A program made the position numbers and the translations under genes. Positions 36,747-46,136 of a DNA stretch of 64,000 bases are shown here, piece by piece. The stretch is from Vulcanimicrobiota bacterium (GTDB lineage Bacteria; Vulcanimicrobiota; Vulcanimicrobiia; Vulcanimicrobiales; Vulcanimicrobiaceae): NCBI GenBank assembly GCA_027459645.1, contig DAIDHQ010000012.1, forward strand, positions 18,314 to 82,313. The letters are read 5' to 3'. The notes below the pieces were generated by a model. That model saw nothing but the letters and a program-made list of their open reading frames with translations. It did not search any database and was not told the DNA's origin. Numbering within the stretch: position 1 is the first letter of the stretch; every line of letters starts with the position of its first letter.

Positions 36747-38572
36747 AGCAACTCCGCATCGTCATGGTGGGTGACGTCGACGCCGGTAAGTCGACGATTC
36801 TCGGGCGGCTGCTCGTCGATCTCGGGCAAGTGACGCCCGCGAAACTCGCCGAACTGGAATCGACGAGCGCGAAACGCGGTGTCGCGATTGAGTACTCGTT
36901 TCTGCTCGACGCGTTTCAACTCGAACGCGATCAAGCGATCACGCTCGATCTCTCGCGCATTTGGGTCCGCTTGCCCCAGCGCGATCTGGTGTTCGTCGAT
37001 GCGCCCGGCCACCGCGAGCTCATCCGCAATCTCTTGAGCGGTGCATCGGAAGTCGATGCGGCGATCATGGTCGTGGCCGCCGATGAAGGCATCACGGCGC
37101 AAACGCGCAAGCAGGCGTTGTTTCTGCACTGGTTTGGCTTTAGCGAGATCACCGTTGCGATCAATAAGCTCGACCTCGCGAGCGATCCGAAACGCGCCTA
37201 CGAAACGCGCCGCGCCGAAGTCGAAGCGTTTCTCGCCGAACTCGGAATCCAGGCGCGCGCGATCGTACCCGTCGCCGCGCGCAGCGGGGACGGCATCGTC
37301 AAGGCCGGCCCGCTCACGGCGTGGTGGAATGGTCCGGCACTGCTCGACGCGCTCACGGGGATCCCGTCGCGCGTTCCCGATCCTACCGCAGAACTGCGCT
37401 TCGTCGTTCAAGACGTCTACCGTCGCGACGGTAAACGATTTATCGCAGGCCGTTTGGATTCAGGCACGATGCACGTCGGGCAGCGCATCGTGTTTTGGCC
37501 GCTGCAGACATCCGCCGAAGTCACGTCGATCGTGAATTGGCCGGCGCAGCTCGACGCAGCGCGCGCGGGGCAATCGGTTGCGATCGAATTGAACTCGCGA
37601 ATCTTCGTCGATCGCGGAGCGGTTGCGAGCGCGGTCGGACACGGTCCCGAACTCGGACGCGCGCTGCAGGCAACGGTCGTGTGGCTGGGTGCCACGCCCG
37701 CAAGCGAAGGCGATTCGTTACGCCTGCGTCTCGGCACGCGAGAAATTCCCGTGACGCTGCAGAAGATCGAACACGTCGTCGATCACGAAACGCTCGAGCC
37801 GCGTCCCGCGGAAACGATCGGCGCGGGTGAAGTGGGCGTCGTCGCATTCGTCGCCCGGGAATCGATCGCGGCCGACGCCGGCTTTGAGGCATCCAGCCTC
37901 GGGCGCTTCGTGCTCATGCGCGACGGCGCCGTTGTGGCGGGCGGCCGCGTCGATGCGGTCATCGGTCGCGCAAAAGGCGAGGGCGCCACGAACGTTATCG
38001 CGATGCATTCCTCCGTTACGGCGGAGGAACGCGCTCGGCGTAACGGACACCGCGGCGGCGTGTTTTGGCTGACCGGATTGCCGAGCGCCGGAAAATCGAC
38101 GATCGCCATGGCCGTCCAGCGCATGCTCTTCGAACGCGGACGGCACGTTTACGTTCTCGACGGCGATACATTGCGCACCGGACTCAATATCGATCTTGGC
38201 TTTTCCGAAGAAGACCGGGCCGAAAACGTCCGCCGTACCGCTGCGGTGGCCGGCGTCTTTGCCGATGCGGGTTTTGCGGTGATTACGGCATTGATTTCAC
38301 CGAACGCGCAGGACCGCGAAGCGGCACGCGCCGCATATCCCGACGGGTTTTTCGAGATTTACATCTCATGCGATTTATCGACGGCCGAGCGGCGCGACGT
38401 CAAAGGCCATTACAAGCGCGCGCGCGCCGGCGAAATGGTCAACTTCACGGGCGTGAGCGCACCCTACGACATTCCCGAGAATCCCGAACTCGTGGTTGAC
38501 ACGGTGACGCACGACATCGCCGAATCGGCCGCCGCCCTGCTGGCGTTCATCGAAGAGCGAATCCTCGTTTAG
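36743..38572 (+). CDS. cysNC: Bifunctional sulfate adenylyltransferase subunit 1/adenylylsulfate kinase (CysN-CysC fusion)
   Basis: N-term GTPase VMVGDVDAGKSTILGRLL; C-term APS kinase HRGGVFWLTGLPSAGKSTIAMAVQRML. Confidence 0.95.
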   Translation: MKQLRIVMVGDVDAGKSTILGRLLVDLGQVTPAKLAELESTSAKRGVAIEYSFLLDAFQLERDQAITLDLSRIWVRLPQRDLVFVDAPGHRELIRNLLSGASEVDAAIMVVAADEGITAQTRKQALFLHWFGFSEITVAINKLDLASDPKRAYETRRAEVEAFLAELGIQARAIVPVAARSGDGIVKAGPLTAWWNGPALLDALTGIPSRVPDPTAELRFVVQDVYRRDGKRFIAGRLDSGTMHVGQRIVFWPLQTSAEVTSIVNWPAQLDAARAGQSVAIELNSRIFVDRGAVASAVGHGPELGRALQATVVWLGATPASEGDSLRLRLGTREIPVTLQKIEHVVDHETLEPRPAETIGAGEVGVVAFVARESIAADAGFEASSLGRFVLMRDGAVVAGGRVDAVIGRAKGEGATNVIAMHSSVTAEERARRNGHRGGVFWLTGLPSAGKSTIAMAVQRMLFERGRHVYVLDGDTLRTGLNIDLGFSEEDRAENVRRTAAVAGVFADAGFAVITALISPNAQDREAARAAYPDGFFEIYISCDLSTAERRDVKGHYKRARAGEMVNFTGVSAPYDIPENPELVVDTVTHDIAESAAALLAFIEERILV

Positions 38573-38602
38573 GATCCGCTCCCAGCCGGACGATCAGCGT
38601 GT

Positions 38603-38863
38603 TCATGATTCGGTCGAAAGGGAGCGGACGAGTTCGACGAGGTCGCCGACGTTAGCGAGTCCGCTTGCGGCCTCGAACGGCAGTTCTATCCCAAACTCCG
38701 CCTCGACGTTCATGATGAGAAACGTGTACGCGAGCGAATCCCAGCCCGGCACGTCTACGCTCGTCGTCTCTTGCGTTACCTCGATCGAGCGCGCGGTTGG
38801 AAACGTCTTTCCGATGACCGATACGACGCGCTGTGCTACCGCGTCATCCGTAGCAAAGCTCAT
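38603..38863 (-). CDS. Acyl carrier protein
   Basis: 86 aa with GWDSLAY phosphopantetheine motif. Confidence 0.88.
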   Translation of the reverse strand: MSFATDDAVAQRVVSVIGKTFPTARSIEVTQETTSVDVPGWDSLAYTFLIMNVEAEFGIELPFEAASGLANVGDLVELVRSLSTES

Positions 38864-40476
38864 GGCGCCGTGCTCCTTGCTTCAAACCGTCCTTGCAGGT
38901 AGAGCTCGTGATTGTGCTTGCGGCTAATCTTTCCGCTCGTGGTCTTGACCAATTCTCCCGGCCGAAGCAAGACGACGGAATGAACGGCGAGACTCAGCCG
39001 GTCGAAGATCGCCCCGGCGATGGCGCGCGCGGGAGAATTGTCGGTGAGCGCGTCATCGCATTCGGCCAGCACGACGACCGCTAGCGTTCCGGTCCCTTCC
39101 CCCTCTACACCTACGGCGACCGTGCGGCCGGGAATCACATGCTCGACGCCGCACGCGATCTCTTCGATCTCGTGGGCGTAGAAATTTCTTCCGGCGACGA
39201 TCAGCATATCGTCGAGCCTCCCGAGGACGTACACCTCGCCGTCTGCGATGAATCCGACGTCGCCCGAACGATACCACCCGTCGCGCAATCGTTCGGCCGT
39301 TTTTTCGGGCAGCTTGTCGTATCCGTCGAAGAGATAGGCGCCGCCGATCTGGATTTCTCCGCTGCTGCCGTCGGAGAGTTCGACGTTCGAAGATGGCTCG
39401 CAGATCCTTACGGCGACGCCGTCGATCGGTGCCCCGCACGAAAGCGCTGCGCCGCCGTCCGGACGGCTGGAGCGTTTTACCGGTTTCCCAAGTCGTGTTT
39501 GCGTTACCGCAAAGACGTTTTCGGCCATGGCGTAACAGATTTGCAATCGGTCGGCCGTAACGCCGGAGTCGGCGAAACGCTCGAGAAAGCGATCGAAGGC
39601 GGCAGGCTTGCACGGCTCGGAACAGTTGATGAAGGCTCGCATGGAACGCAGATCCCACTGACCGGAACGCGTTGCGTTCGCGATGTGCATGAACGCAAAG
39701 TTCGGAAGCCAGCACAGCGTAGCGCGCTCGCGCTCGATCGCATCCAGCAAGATACGCGGGCGCATGGACCACTCGAAGGGGTCGAGCGCTACCAGAGGGC
39801 AACGCGTAACGACCGCGGTCATGAAGCATGCGATAAATCCCATGTCGTGATAGAGCGGAAGCCAAGATGCGATGCGGTCGTCAGGCGAAAGACCGATGGA
39901 ACGCGCGTATGCCTCTATCTGCCCAACGATCGCCGCATGCGTGAGACGCACGGCTTTTTTAAGGCCAGTCGTTCCCGAACTGTGCTGCAGGCATGCCACA
40001 TCGCTTGCCGCGGCGCGAAGGCCCGGTACTTGGCTCGCGACGGGATGATCGAGCTGCGCTTCGCCCATGACGAGCGTCGGAATATCGAGCGCGATTGCGT
40101 TGTCGGCTTGTGCGAGAATTGTTTGCGAGGACGCAAGCAGTCGTGGCTTTATGCGGGCGAAAAGCGTGCGATGTTCCTGCCAAAAAAGCTGCGGTTTTTG
40201 CTTGGGTGACGGAAACGGCATGAACGACGGCACGCAACCGGCGAGCAGGACACCGAGGAACGCGTAGAACAAATGCGGCGAGTGCTCGTGCATGACGATG
40301 ACGAGATCGCCCGGATTGCAGCCGGTTTCTACAAACGCCGAAGCATAGCGAGCGCTACGTTCGTAGAGCTCGCCGTAGCTTATCGTTTCGCGGTGTGGGC
40401 CGGCCGTAAAGGTGCAAAAGGGATCGTCCGGATGGGCTTCGGCGTTCTCGTAAAATATTCGGCTAACGGTGCGCAT
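38860..40476 (-). CDS. Fatty-acyl-AMP ligase / acyl-CoA synthetase-like (FAAL)
   Basis: MRTVSRIFYENAEAHPDDPFCTF; LQHSSGTTGLKKAVRLTH; ELVKTTSGKISRKHNHELYL; start 40476 within longer ORF; 4-nt overlap with ACP gene. Confidence 0.88.
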   Translation of the reverse strand: MRTVSRIFYENAEAHPDDPFCTFTAGPHRETISYGELYERSARYASAFVETGCNPGDLVIVMHEHSPHLFYAFLGVLLAGCVPSFMPFPSPKQKPQLFWQEHRTLFARIKPRLLASSQTILAQADNAIALDIPTLVMGEAQLDHPVASQVPGLRAAASDVACLQHSSGTTGLKKAVRLTHAAIVGQIEAYARSIGLSPDDRIASWLPLYHDMGFIACFMTAVVTRCPLVALDPFEWSMRPRILLDAIERERATLCWLPNFAFMHIANATRSGQWDLRSMRAFINCSEPCKPAAFDRFLERFADSGVTADRLQICYAMAENVFAVTQTRLGKPVKRSSRPDGGAALSCGAPIDGVAVRICEPSSNVELSDGSSGEIQIGGAYLFDGYDKLPEKTAERLRDGWYRSGDVGFIADGEVYVLGRLDDMLIVAGRNFYAHEIEEIACGVEHVIPGRTVAVGVEGEGTGTLAVVVLAECDDALTDNSPARAIAGAIFDRLSLAVHSVVLLRPGELVKTTSGKISRKHNHELYLQGRFEARSTAP

Positions 40477-41470
40477 ACTGGCGCTTGTAATAGTCGAGAA
40501 ACTCGCCTGATTTGAGCGGCCGCCACCACGGCTCGTTCTCGCGATACCACGCGACCGTATCGCGCAAGCCTTGCTCGAAATCGACGCGGGGCGTCCAGCC
40601 GATTGCGCGGGCCTTCGCGGTGTCGACCGCGTAGCGACGGTCGTGGCCCGGCCGGTCGACGACGTGCTTGACGTGCGTCTCCATCGAGCGCCCGCAATCG
40701 TTGACGAGAATGCGCGTGATCTCGATGTTCGTACGCGGATTGCCGCCGCCGATGTTATAGACGTTGCCGAGTTCGCCGCGTTCCAGCACGTGCATGATGC
40801 CGCGGGCGTGATCTTCCACGTGCAGCCAATCGCGAATCTGCATGCCGTCGCCATACACGGGCACCTGTTGATCGTCGAGCAGATTCGTAACGAAGAGCGG
40901 GATCAATTTCTCCGGATACTGGTACGGCCCGTAGGTGTTGCTTCCGCGCGTGATCAGCACCGGCGTTTTGAACGTCGTCCAATACGCGAGCACTTGCAGA
41001 TCGCCGCCCGCCTTGCTCGCCGAATAGGGGCTGCGCGGACGGATCGGATCGCTCTCCGACGATTCCCCTTCGCTCACGTCGCCGTAGACTTCGTCGGTCG
41101 AAACCTGCAGAAACCGCGGAATCTCTCGCTCGCGAACCGCTTCGAGCAGCACGTGCGTGCCAAGAATGTCGGTGCGCAAAAAGGCCTCGGGATCCAAGAT
41201 CGAGCGGTCGACGTGCGTTTCCGCCGCGAAATTGACGATCGCATCCACTCCCTCGCCGATGGCGCGCGCCACCGCTGCAGGATCGCAGATGTCGCCGTGC
41301 ACGAACGCATAGCGCGAATCACCTTCGACGTCGCGAAGATTGGCCGGGTTGCCGGCATACGTCATCGCATCGAGATTGACGATCTGCAGGTCGGGCCGTT
41401 CGCGTAGAACCAGACGAATGAAGTTGGACCCGATAAAGCCGAGTCCGCCGGTGACGAGCCAACGCATCAT
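40463..41470 (-). CDS. rfbB: dTDP-glucose 4,6-dehydratase
   Basis: RWLVTGGLGFIGSNFIRLVLRERPDLQIVNLDAMTYAGNPANL; SPYSASKAGGDL; TYGPYQYPEKLIP. Confidence 0.95.
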   Translation of the reverse strand: MMRWLVTGGLGFIGSNFIRLVLRERPDLQIVNLDAMTYAGNPANLRDVEGDSRYAFVHGDICDPAAVARAIGEGVDAIVNFAAETHVDRSILDPEAFLRTDILGTHVLLEAVREREIPRFLQVSTDEVYGDVSEGESSESDPIRPRSPYSASKAGGDLQVLAYWTTFKTPVLITRGSNTYGPYQYPEKLIPLFVTNLLDDQQVPVYGDGMQIRDWLHVEDHARGIMHVLERGELGNVYNIGGGNPRTNIEITRILVNDCGRSMETHVKHVVDRPGHDRRYAVDTAKARAIGWTPRVDFEQGLRDTVAWYRENEPWWRPLKSGEFLDYYKRQYAHR

Positions 41471-42885
41471 AAGAGTGTTCGGCTCGCGCGCTGCGTCACC
41501 ATTTGCCCGAACGCGTGCACGATGCGTTCGATCGGTTCCCGTCGATAGGCGAAGTGCTCGCCTTCGGGAGGGGCGGGTACGACCATCGTGGCGTTGGCCT
41601 CAAACACGACGAGCTCGCCGCTCGGCCCGAGCGTGAAATCGGCGCCGGCATAGTCGAGTCCAAGAAGGTGCTGTACGCGTTGCAAGGCTCGGTAGGCGCT
41701 ATCGCCGAGGACGCCGTGCGCATCCTGAAGATAGCGCACCTCCTCGGCGCGATAGGCTTCGCTCGATTCCATCTCAGAGCTGAAATAGTGGACTTTCCAG
41801 TCGTGCGAGACGGCGAGGTGCAACGGGTAGATCGCTGCGCCGACGAACATCGCGCGATACTTCCTATAGCCTCCAGCCGAGTCGCGCGTGTCGATGAACT
41901 CGATCGCGAGAAGGTCGTCGCCCGGCAGTGTCGCGACCGTTGCCGCAAGATCCTCGGCGCGTTCGACGCGAGCAAAATGATCGCCGCTGTGAAAGCCGAG
42001 CGAGCGCAACAGCACGGGAAACGCGAATCCGTGCGCTTCTAGCGTTGCCGGAACCAGCCGATCGCGTGGAAACGATTGAACCTTCGCTGCGCGCACGCCC
42101 TCGAGCGAGCGCAGGCGTTGGGCGTTCTCGCGGCGTCCGGTCGGCGCGATCCGATCGGGCCGATTGAGCACCGGCGCCGAAGCCGAGGTCAAAAGTGCGG
42201 CGACGCGCGCGAGCGCTTCCGGAGCGTCGTCGGGATCGGCGATCGCATTGAAGATCACGTCGTGCGGGGGCACGTCGACCGTGTCGCCGCACTGTTCGAT
42301 GACGAGCTTGGTGACCGCAAAGAGCCGGTCGTCCAGCAGCCGGTCCGTGCGCACGTTGCCGGCGCGCAGCGACACGGGCACCAACACGCGTACCGGCGTT
42401 CCGTTTCCGCGATAGGGCAGCGTGACGACGGGGTTGGCCGGCGCAGCCGCCGCCATGGTTTCCCCGAGTTGAGCCAGCGCGGCAGCCAGGCCGCGGGCCG
42501 CCTCCTGGTTGTTCGGATCGAGCTCCACCGCTCGCTCGTAGCGCTCGCGCGCCCCCCGAAGGTCGCCGCCTTTGAGCAGCATGAACCCGAGGTTTGCCTG
42601 CGCGACGGCGTTATCGGGATGCTGCAGAGCCGCGTCGCGGTAGCGTTCGAAGGCTTCGACCGGCGACCCCGACCTATAGAGGAGCAGCGCCAGGTTCGTT
42701 AGGGCCGTCCAGTTCTTTGGATCCCGGCCCAGGACGTCCTCATAGCCCTTTCGAGCCTCTGCGGTGCGTCCGAGCGCCTCCAGAAGACGGGCTCGCTCGA
42801 GCCGAAGCGGCAGCGACCCGGGCATCCGCAGAATCTTGGCATTGAGTTCGCGCAGCGCGTGCTCGGGATTGGGCTTTTTAGCCAT
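41467..42885 (-). CDS. TPR-repeat protein with ATP-grasp-like C-terminal domain
   Basis: N-terminal TPRs (ALTNLALLLYRSGSPVEAFERYRDAALQHPDNAVAQANLGFM...); C-term LLGLDYAGADFTLGPSGELVVFEANATMVV ATP-grasp-type. Confidence 0.75.
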   Translation of the reverse strand: MAKKPNPEHALRELNAKILRMPGSLPLRLERARLLEALGRTAEARKGYEDVLGRDPKNWTALTNLALLLYRSGSPVEAFERYRDAALQHPDNAVAQANLGFMLLKGGDLRGARERYERAVELDPNNQEAARGLAAALAQLGETMAAAAPANPVVTLPYRGNGTPVRVLVPVSLRAGNVRTDRLLDDRLFAVTKLVIEQCGDTVDVPPHDVIFNAIADPDDAPEALARVAALLTSASAPVLNRPDRIAPTGRRENAQRLRSLEGVRAAKVQSFPRDRLVPATLEAHGFAFPVLLRSLGFHSGDHFARVERAEDLAATVATLPGDDLLAIEFIDTRDSAGGYRKYRAMFVGAAIYPLHLAVSHDWKVHYFSSEMESSEAYRAEEVRYLQDAHGVLGDSAYRALQRVQHLLGLDYAGADFTLGPSGELVVFEANATMVVPAPPEGEHFAYRREPIERIVHAFGQMVTQRASRTLL

Positions 42886-42970
42886 TCCGCTAGGTGTTCG
42901 GCGCGCCCGTCCTGGGTCTTAATGCGGTCACAGGCAGGCAATATGGGCGTAACGAACGTGCGTCATCCTC

Positions 42971-43297
42971 ATGCGCATGGAAAGCGAAATTTTTGCGGCG
43001 GTCATGAGCCTCAAGGAAGCGACCGAGATGGGCTTTGCCCGGATAGACGGCCGCCTGGATCGGCTCGAAGGCCGGTCGGACCGGATCGAGGGCCGGCTGA
43101 ATCGGGTCGAAGGCAGGGTCGATGCGCTGGAGGTGCGGGTGACCGGACTCGAATCCGAGATGCGTGCGGGCTTCGCACGTATGGACGCTCAGTTCGCGAA
43201 GATCGACAGCCAGTTCGCGAAGATCGACGCCCGCTTCGATCAGGTCGATGCCCGCCTCTTGAAACTGGAACCGGGGAGACGCCGCCGCCCCTCGTAG
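42971..43297 (+). CDS. Coiled-coil heptad-repeat hypothetical protein
   Basis: [38 protein letters not shown]... regular 7-residue repeats. Confidence 0.6.
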   Translation: MRMESEIFAAVMSLKEATEMGFARIDGRLDRLEGRSDRIEGRLNRVEGRVDALEVRVTGLESEMRAGFARMDAQFAKIDSQFAKIDARFDQVDARLLKLEPGRRRRPS

Positions 43298-43330
43298 ACC
43301 CGCCCTTGAACCCCGTGCTATACTCGTCGT

Positions 43331-43357
43331 CGCTGTCCGCAAGGGCAGCGTCTTTTT
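43331..43357 (+). terminator. Intrinsic-terminator-like hairpin with U-tract upstream of rpsB
   Basis: CGCTGTCC-GCAA-GGGCAGCG (8 bp with one G-U) followed by TCTTTTT. Confidence 0.7.
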
Positions 43358-43451
43358 CACTCTGTGCCGCATGGAGGCGGCCCATGAATGGCTCCTGACA
43401 CGACCGCACGCCATGAGGGAACGCGGATCGGGGCCAGAAGGGAGAACCTTT

Positions 43452-44234
43452 GTGTCTGTTGTGACTATGCGCGAGCTCCTCGAGGCCGGCGTCCATTTCG
43501 GTCATCAAACCCGGCGCTGGAACCCGAAGATGAAACCGTACATCTTCCAGGAGCGCAACGGCATCTACATCATCGATCTCGCGCTCACCGTGCAGAAGCT
43601 GCGCGAGACCTACGACGCCGTCAAGCAGATGGCGCGTGAAAAGAAAGTCATTCTCTTCGTCGGTACCAAGAAGCAAGCGCAAGACGTCGTGCGTGAAGAA
43701 GCCGAACGCGCGGGCACGTTCTTCATCAACCAGCGCTGGCTCGGCGGAACGCTGACGAACTTCTCGACGATTCAAAAGCGCATCGCGCGCCTGCGCGAAC
43801 TCGAAGGCATGAAGCTTCAGGGCGATTTCGACCGTCTTCCGAAGAAAGAAGTCGCGAAGCTCTCCGACGAGATGAACAAGCTCGAGCGCTTCCTGGGCGG
43901 CATCAAAGACATGCACCGCTTGCCGGATGCGGTCTTTATCGTGGATCCGAAGAAAGAGCGCATCGCGGTTCTCGAAGCGCAAAAGCTCAATATTCCGATC
44001 ATCGCCGTGATCGATACGAACTGCGATCCCGACGAGATCGACTATCCGATTCCCGGTAACGACGACGCGATTCGCGCGGTGAAGCTGATGGTCAGCAAAA
44101 TCGCCGACGCGATCATCGAAGGTAAGACCGAGGGCGAAAGCTCGTACGACGTCGAGACGGCGTACGCCGAAGCGGACGACGCCGACGCGGACGAAGCCCC
44201 GATGACCCTTGCCGAAGCCGAAGCCGCACTCTAA
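43452..44234 (+). CDS. rpsB: 30S ribosomal protein S2
   Basis: GTG start: [43 protein letters not shown]. Confidence 0.96.
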   Translation: MSVVTMRELLEAGVHFGHQTRRWNPKMKPYIFQERNGIYIIDLALTVQKLRETYDAVKQMAREKKVILFVGTKKQAQDVVREEAERAGTFFINQRWLGGTLTNFSTIQKRIARLRELEGMKLQGDFDRLPKKEVAKLSDEMNKLERFLGGIKDMHRLPDAVFIVDPKKERIAVLEAQKLNIPIIAVIDTNCDPDEIDYPIPGNDDAIRAVKLMVSKIADAIIEGKTEGESSYDVETAYAEADDADADEAPMTLAEAEAAL

Positions 44235-44243
44235 GGAGCACCC

Positions 44244-44852
44244 GTGTCCACCACTGCGTATTCACCCAAAGCCGAAGAAGTCAAAGCGCTGCGCGAAGAG
44301 ACGAGCGCCCCGATGATGGATTGCCGCAAGGCGCTCATCGAAGCGGGCGGCGACATCTCCAAAGCCAAGGCGCTCTTACTGGAACGCGGCGCCGCGCAAG
44401 CCGAGAAGAAGGCCGAGCGCTCGGCGAACGAAGGCTTGGTCGGCAGCTACATCCATTCCGGCGGCAAGATCGGCGTGCTGGTCGAGGTCAACTGCGAGAC
44501 CGACTTCGTCGCTCGCAATCCGAAGTTCGCCGAACTCACGCGCGATATCGCGATGCACGTCGCGGCCATGTCGCCCGAGTACCTCGACCGGGCGAGCGTC
44601 CCCGAGGACGTCGTCGCCAAGGCCAAGGACGAGTTCCGCGGGGCCGTCCCGGCCGGCAAGCCGCCCGAGGTGGCCGACAAGATCGTCGAGGGCAAGCTGA
44701 ACAAGTGGTACGAGGAGCACGTGCTGCTCGACCAGCCCTTCGTGAAGGATGACTCGCTCTCCGTGAACGATTTGATCAACGCGGCGGTGGGCTCGCTCGG
44801 CGAGAACATCAAAGTCCGCCGCTTTGCGAAGTTTGCTCTCGGAGAAGGCTAA
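44244..44852 (+). CDS. tsf: Elongation factor Ts
   Basis: [54 protein letters not shown]. Confidence 0.96.
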   Translation: MSTTAYSPKAEEVKALREETSAPMMDCRKALIEAGGDISKAKALLLERGAAQAEKKAERSANEGLVGSYIHSGGKIGVLVEVNCETDFVARNPKFAELTRDIAMHVAAMSPEYLDRASVPEDVVAKAKDEFRGAVPAGKPPEVADKIVEGKLNKWYEEHVLLDQPFVKDDSLSVNDLINAAVGSLGENIKVRRFAKFALGEG

Positions 44853-45580
44853 TTCGGTACAAACGGGTCCTCCTGAAAATCTCCGGCGAAGCGTTCGCCG
44901 GAACGGATAGCGGCGTCGACGTCAATACGACGCGCGCGATGGCCGAACAGATCGCGGACGTGAGCCGCGCCGGAGTCTCCGTTGCCGTCGTCGTCGGCGG
45001 CGGCAACATCTGGCGCGGCAAAGTCCACGAAGAGGCCGGCATGGATCGCGCGACGGCCGATTACATGGGCATGCTCGCGACCGTGATTAACGCGCTTGCC
45101 CTGCAAGACGCGCTCGAACGCATGGGCGTTCCCTCGCGCGTGCAGACCGCGATCGCGATGCACCAAATCGCCGAACCGTACATCCGGCGCCGAGCGATGC
45201 GTCATCTGGAAAAAGGACGCGTCGTGATTTTTGCGGCGGGAACCGGCAATCCGTACTTCACGACCGATACGACGGCTGCGTTACGCGCGGTCGAAATCGG
45301 CGCCGAAGCGATTCTGAAGGCCACCAAGGTCGACGGCATTTACACGGCCGATCCGATGAAAGATCCCACCGCCACCCGGTTCGAAGCTCTCGACTATATG
45401 GACGTGCTCCAGCGCGGCCTCGAAGTCATGGATTCGACCGCGATGGCGCTATGCATGGATAACAAACTGCCGATCGTCGTATTCGACATGGCCGTTCCGG
45501 GCAACATTCGCCGCGTGATCGAAGGCGAAACGATCGGAACGATCGTCGGCGCGCAGATGACAACCGGAGGAGTTCGCTAA
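44852..45580 (+). CDS. pyrH: UMP kinase, probable AUU start
   Basis: ATT CGG TAC AAA CGG GTC CTC CTG AAA ATC TCC GGC GAA GCG = (M)[19 protein letters not shown] track starts at internal ATG 44939 which would remove the conserved N-terminus. Confidence 0.85.
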   Translation: MRYKRVLLKISGEAFAGTDSGVDVNTTRAMAEQIADVSRAGVSVAVVVGGGNIWRGKVHEEAGMDRATADYMGMLATVINALALQDALERMGVPSRVQTAIAMHQIAEPYIRRRAMRHLEKGRVVIFAAGTGNPYFTTDTTAALRAVEIGAEAILKATKVDGIYTADPMKDPTATRFEALDYMDVLQRGLEVMDSTAMALCMDNKLPIVVFDMAVPGNIRRVIEGETIGTIVGAQMTTGGVR

Positions 45581-45581
45581 A

Positions 45582-46136
45582 GTGGCGGATTTTTTCAAAG
45601 ACGTCGAATCGAAGATGAACAAGTGCATCGAGGCGACGCGTAACGATTTTGCATCGATTCGGACGGGACGAGCGACGCCGGCGCTGCTCGACCGTCTGCA
45701 CGTCGAGGCATACGGTAACTCCGTTCCGCTCAAACAAGTCGCAGGCGTCTCGACGCCCGACGCGCGCACGCTCTTAATAACCGCGTGGGACAAGGGCGTC
45801 GTCGGCGACATTCGCAAGGCGATCGAAAAGAGCGACCTCGGATTGACGCCCAATATCGATGGGACCGCCATCCGGCTGATGATTCCGCCGCTCAACGAAG
45901 AGCGTCGCAAAGACCTCGTCAAGGTGATGAAAAAGAAGGCCGAAGACGGCAAGGTCGCGGTGCGTAACGTGCGCCACAAAGCGCACGACGATCTCAAGAC
46001 GCAGTTGAAGAATCACGAGATCACCGAAGACGACAACAAGCGCATGCAGGATCAGCTCCAGAAGCTGACCGACAAGTTCGTAAGAGAGATCGACGGACTG
46101 GTCGCGGCAAAAGAAAAAGACATCATGGAGGTCTGA
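45582..46136 (+). CDS. frr: Ribosome recycling factor
   Basis: MNKCIEATRNDFASIRTGRATPALLDRLHVEAYGNSVPLKQVAGVSTPDARTLLI. Confidence 0.95.
   Translation: MADFFKDVESKMNKCIEATRNDFASIRTGRATPALLDRLHVEAYGNSVPLKQVAGVSTPDARTLLITAWDKGVVGDIRKAIEKSDLGLTPNIDGTAIRLMIPPLNEERRKDLVKVMKKKAEDGKVAVRNVRHKAHDDLKTQLKNHEITEDDNKRMQDQLQKLTDKFVREIDGLVAAKEKDIMEV

Noticed and set aside
38576-38627. CCGCTCCC...GGGAGCGG inverted repeat between cysNC and the ACP gene
   Set aside because: 36-nt spacer, no T-tract on either side, and one arm lies in the ACP coding end; not convincing as a terminator.
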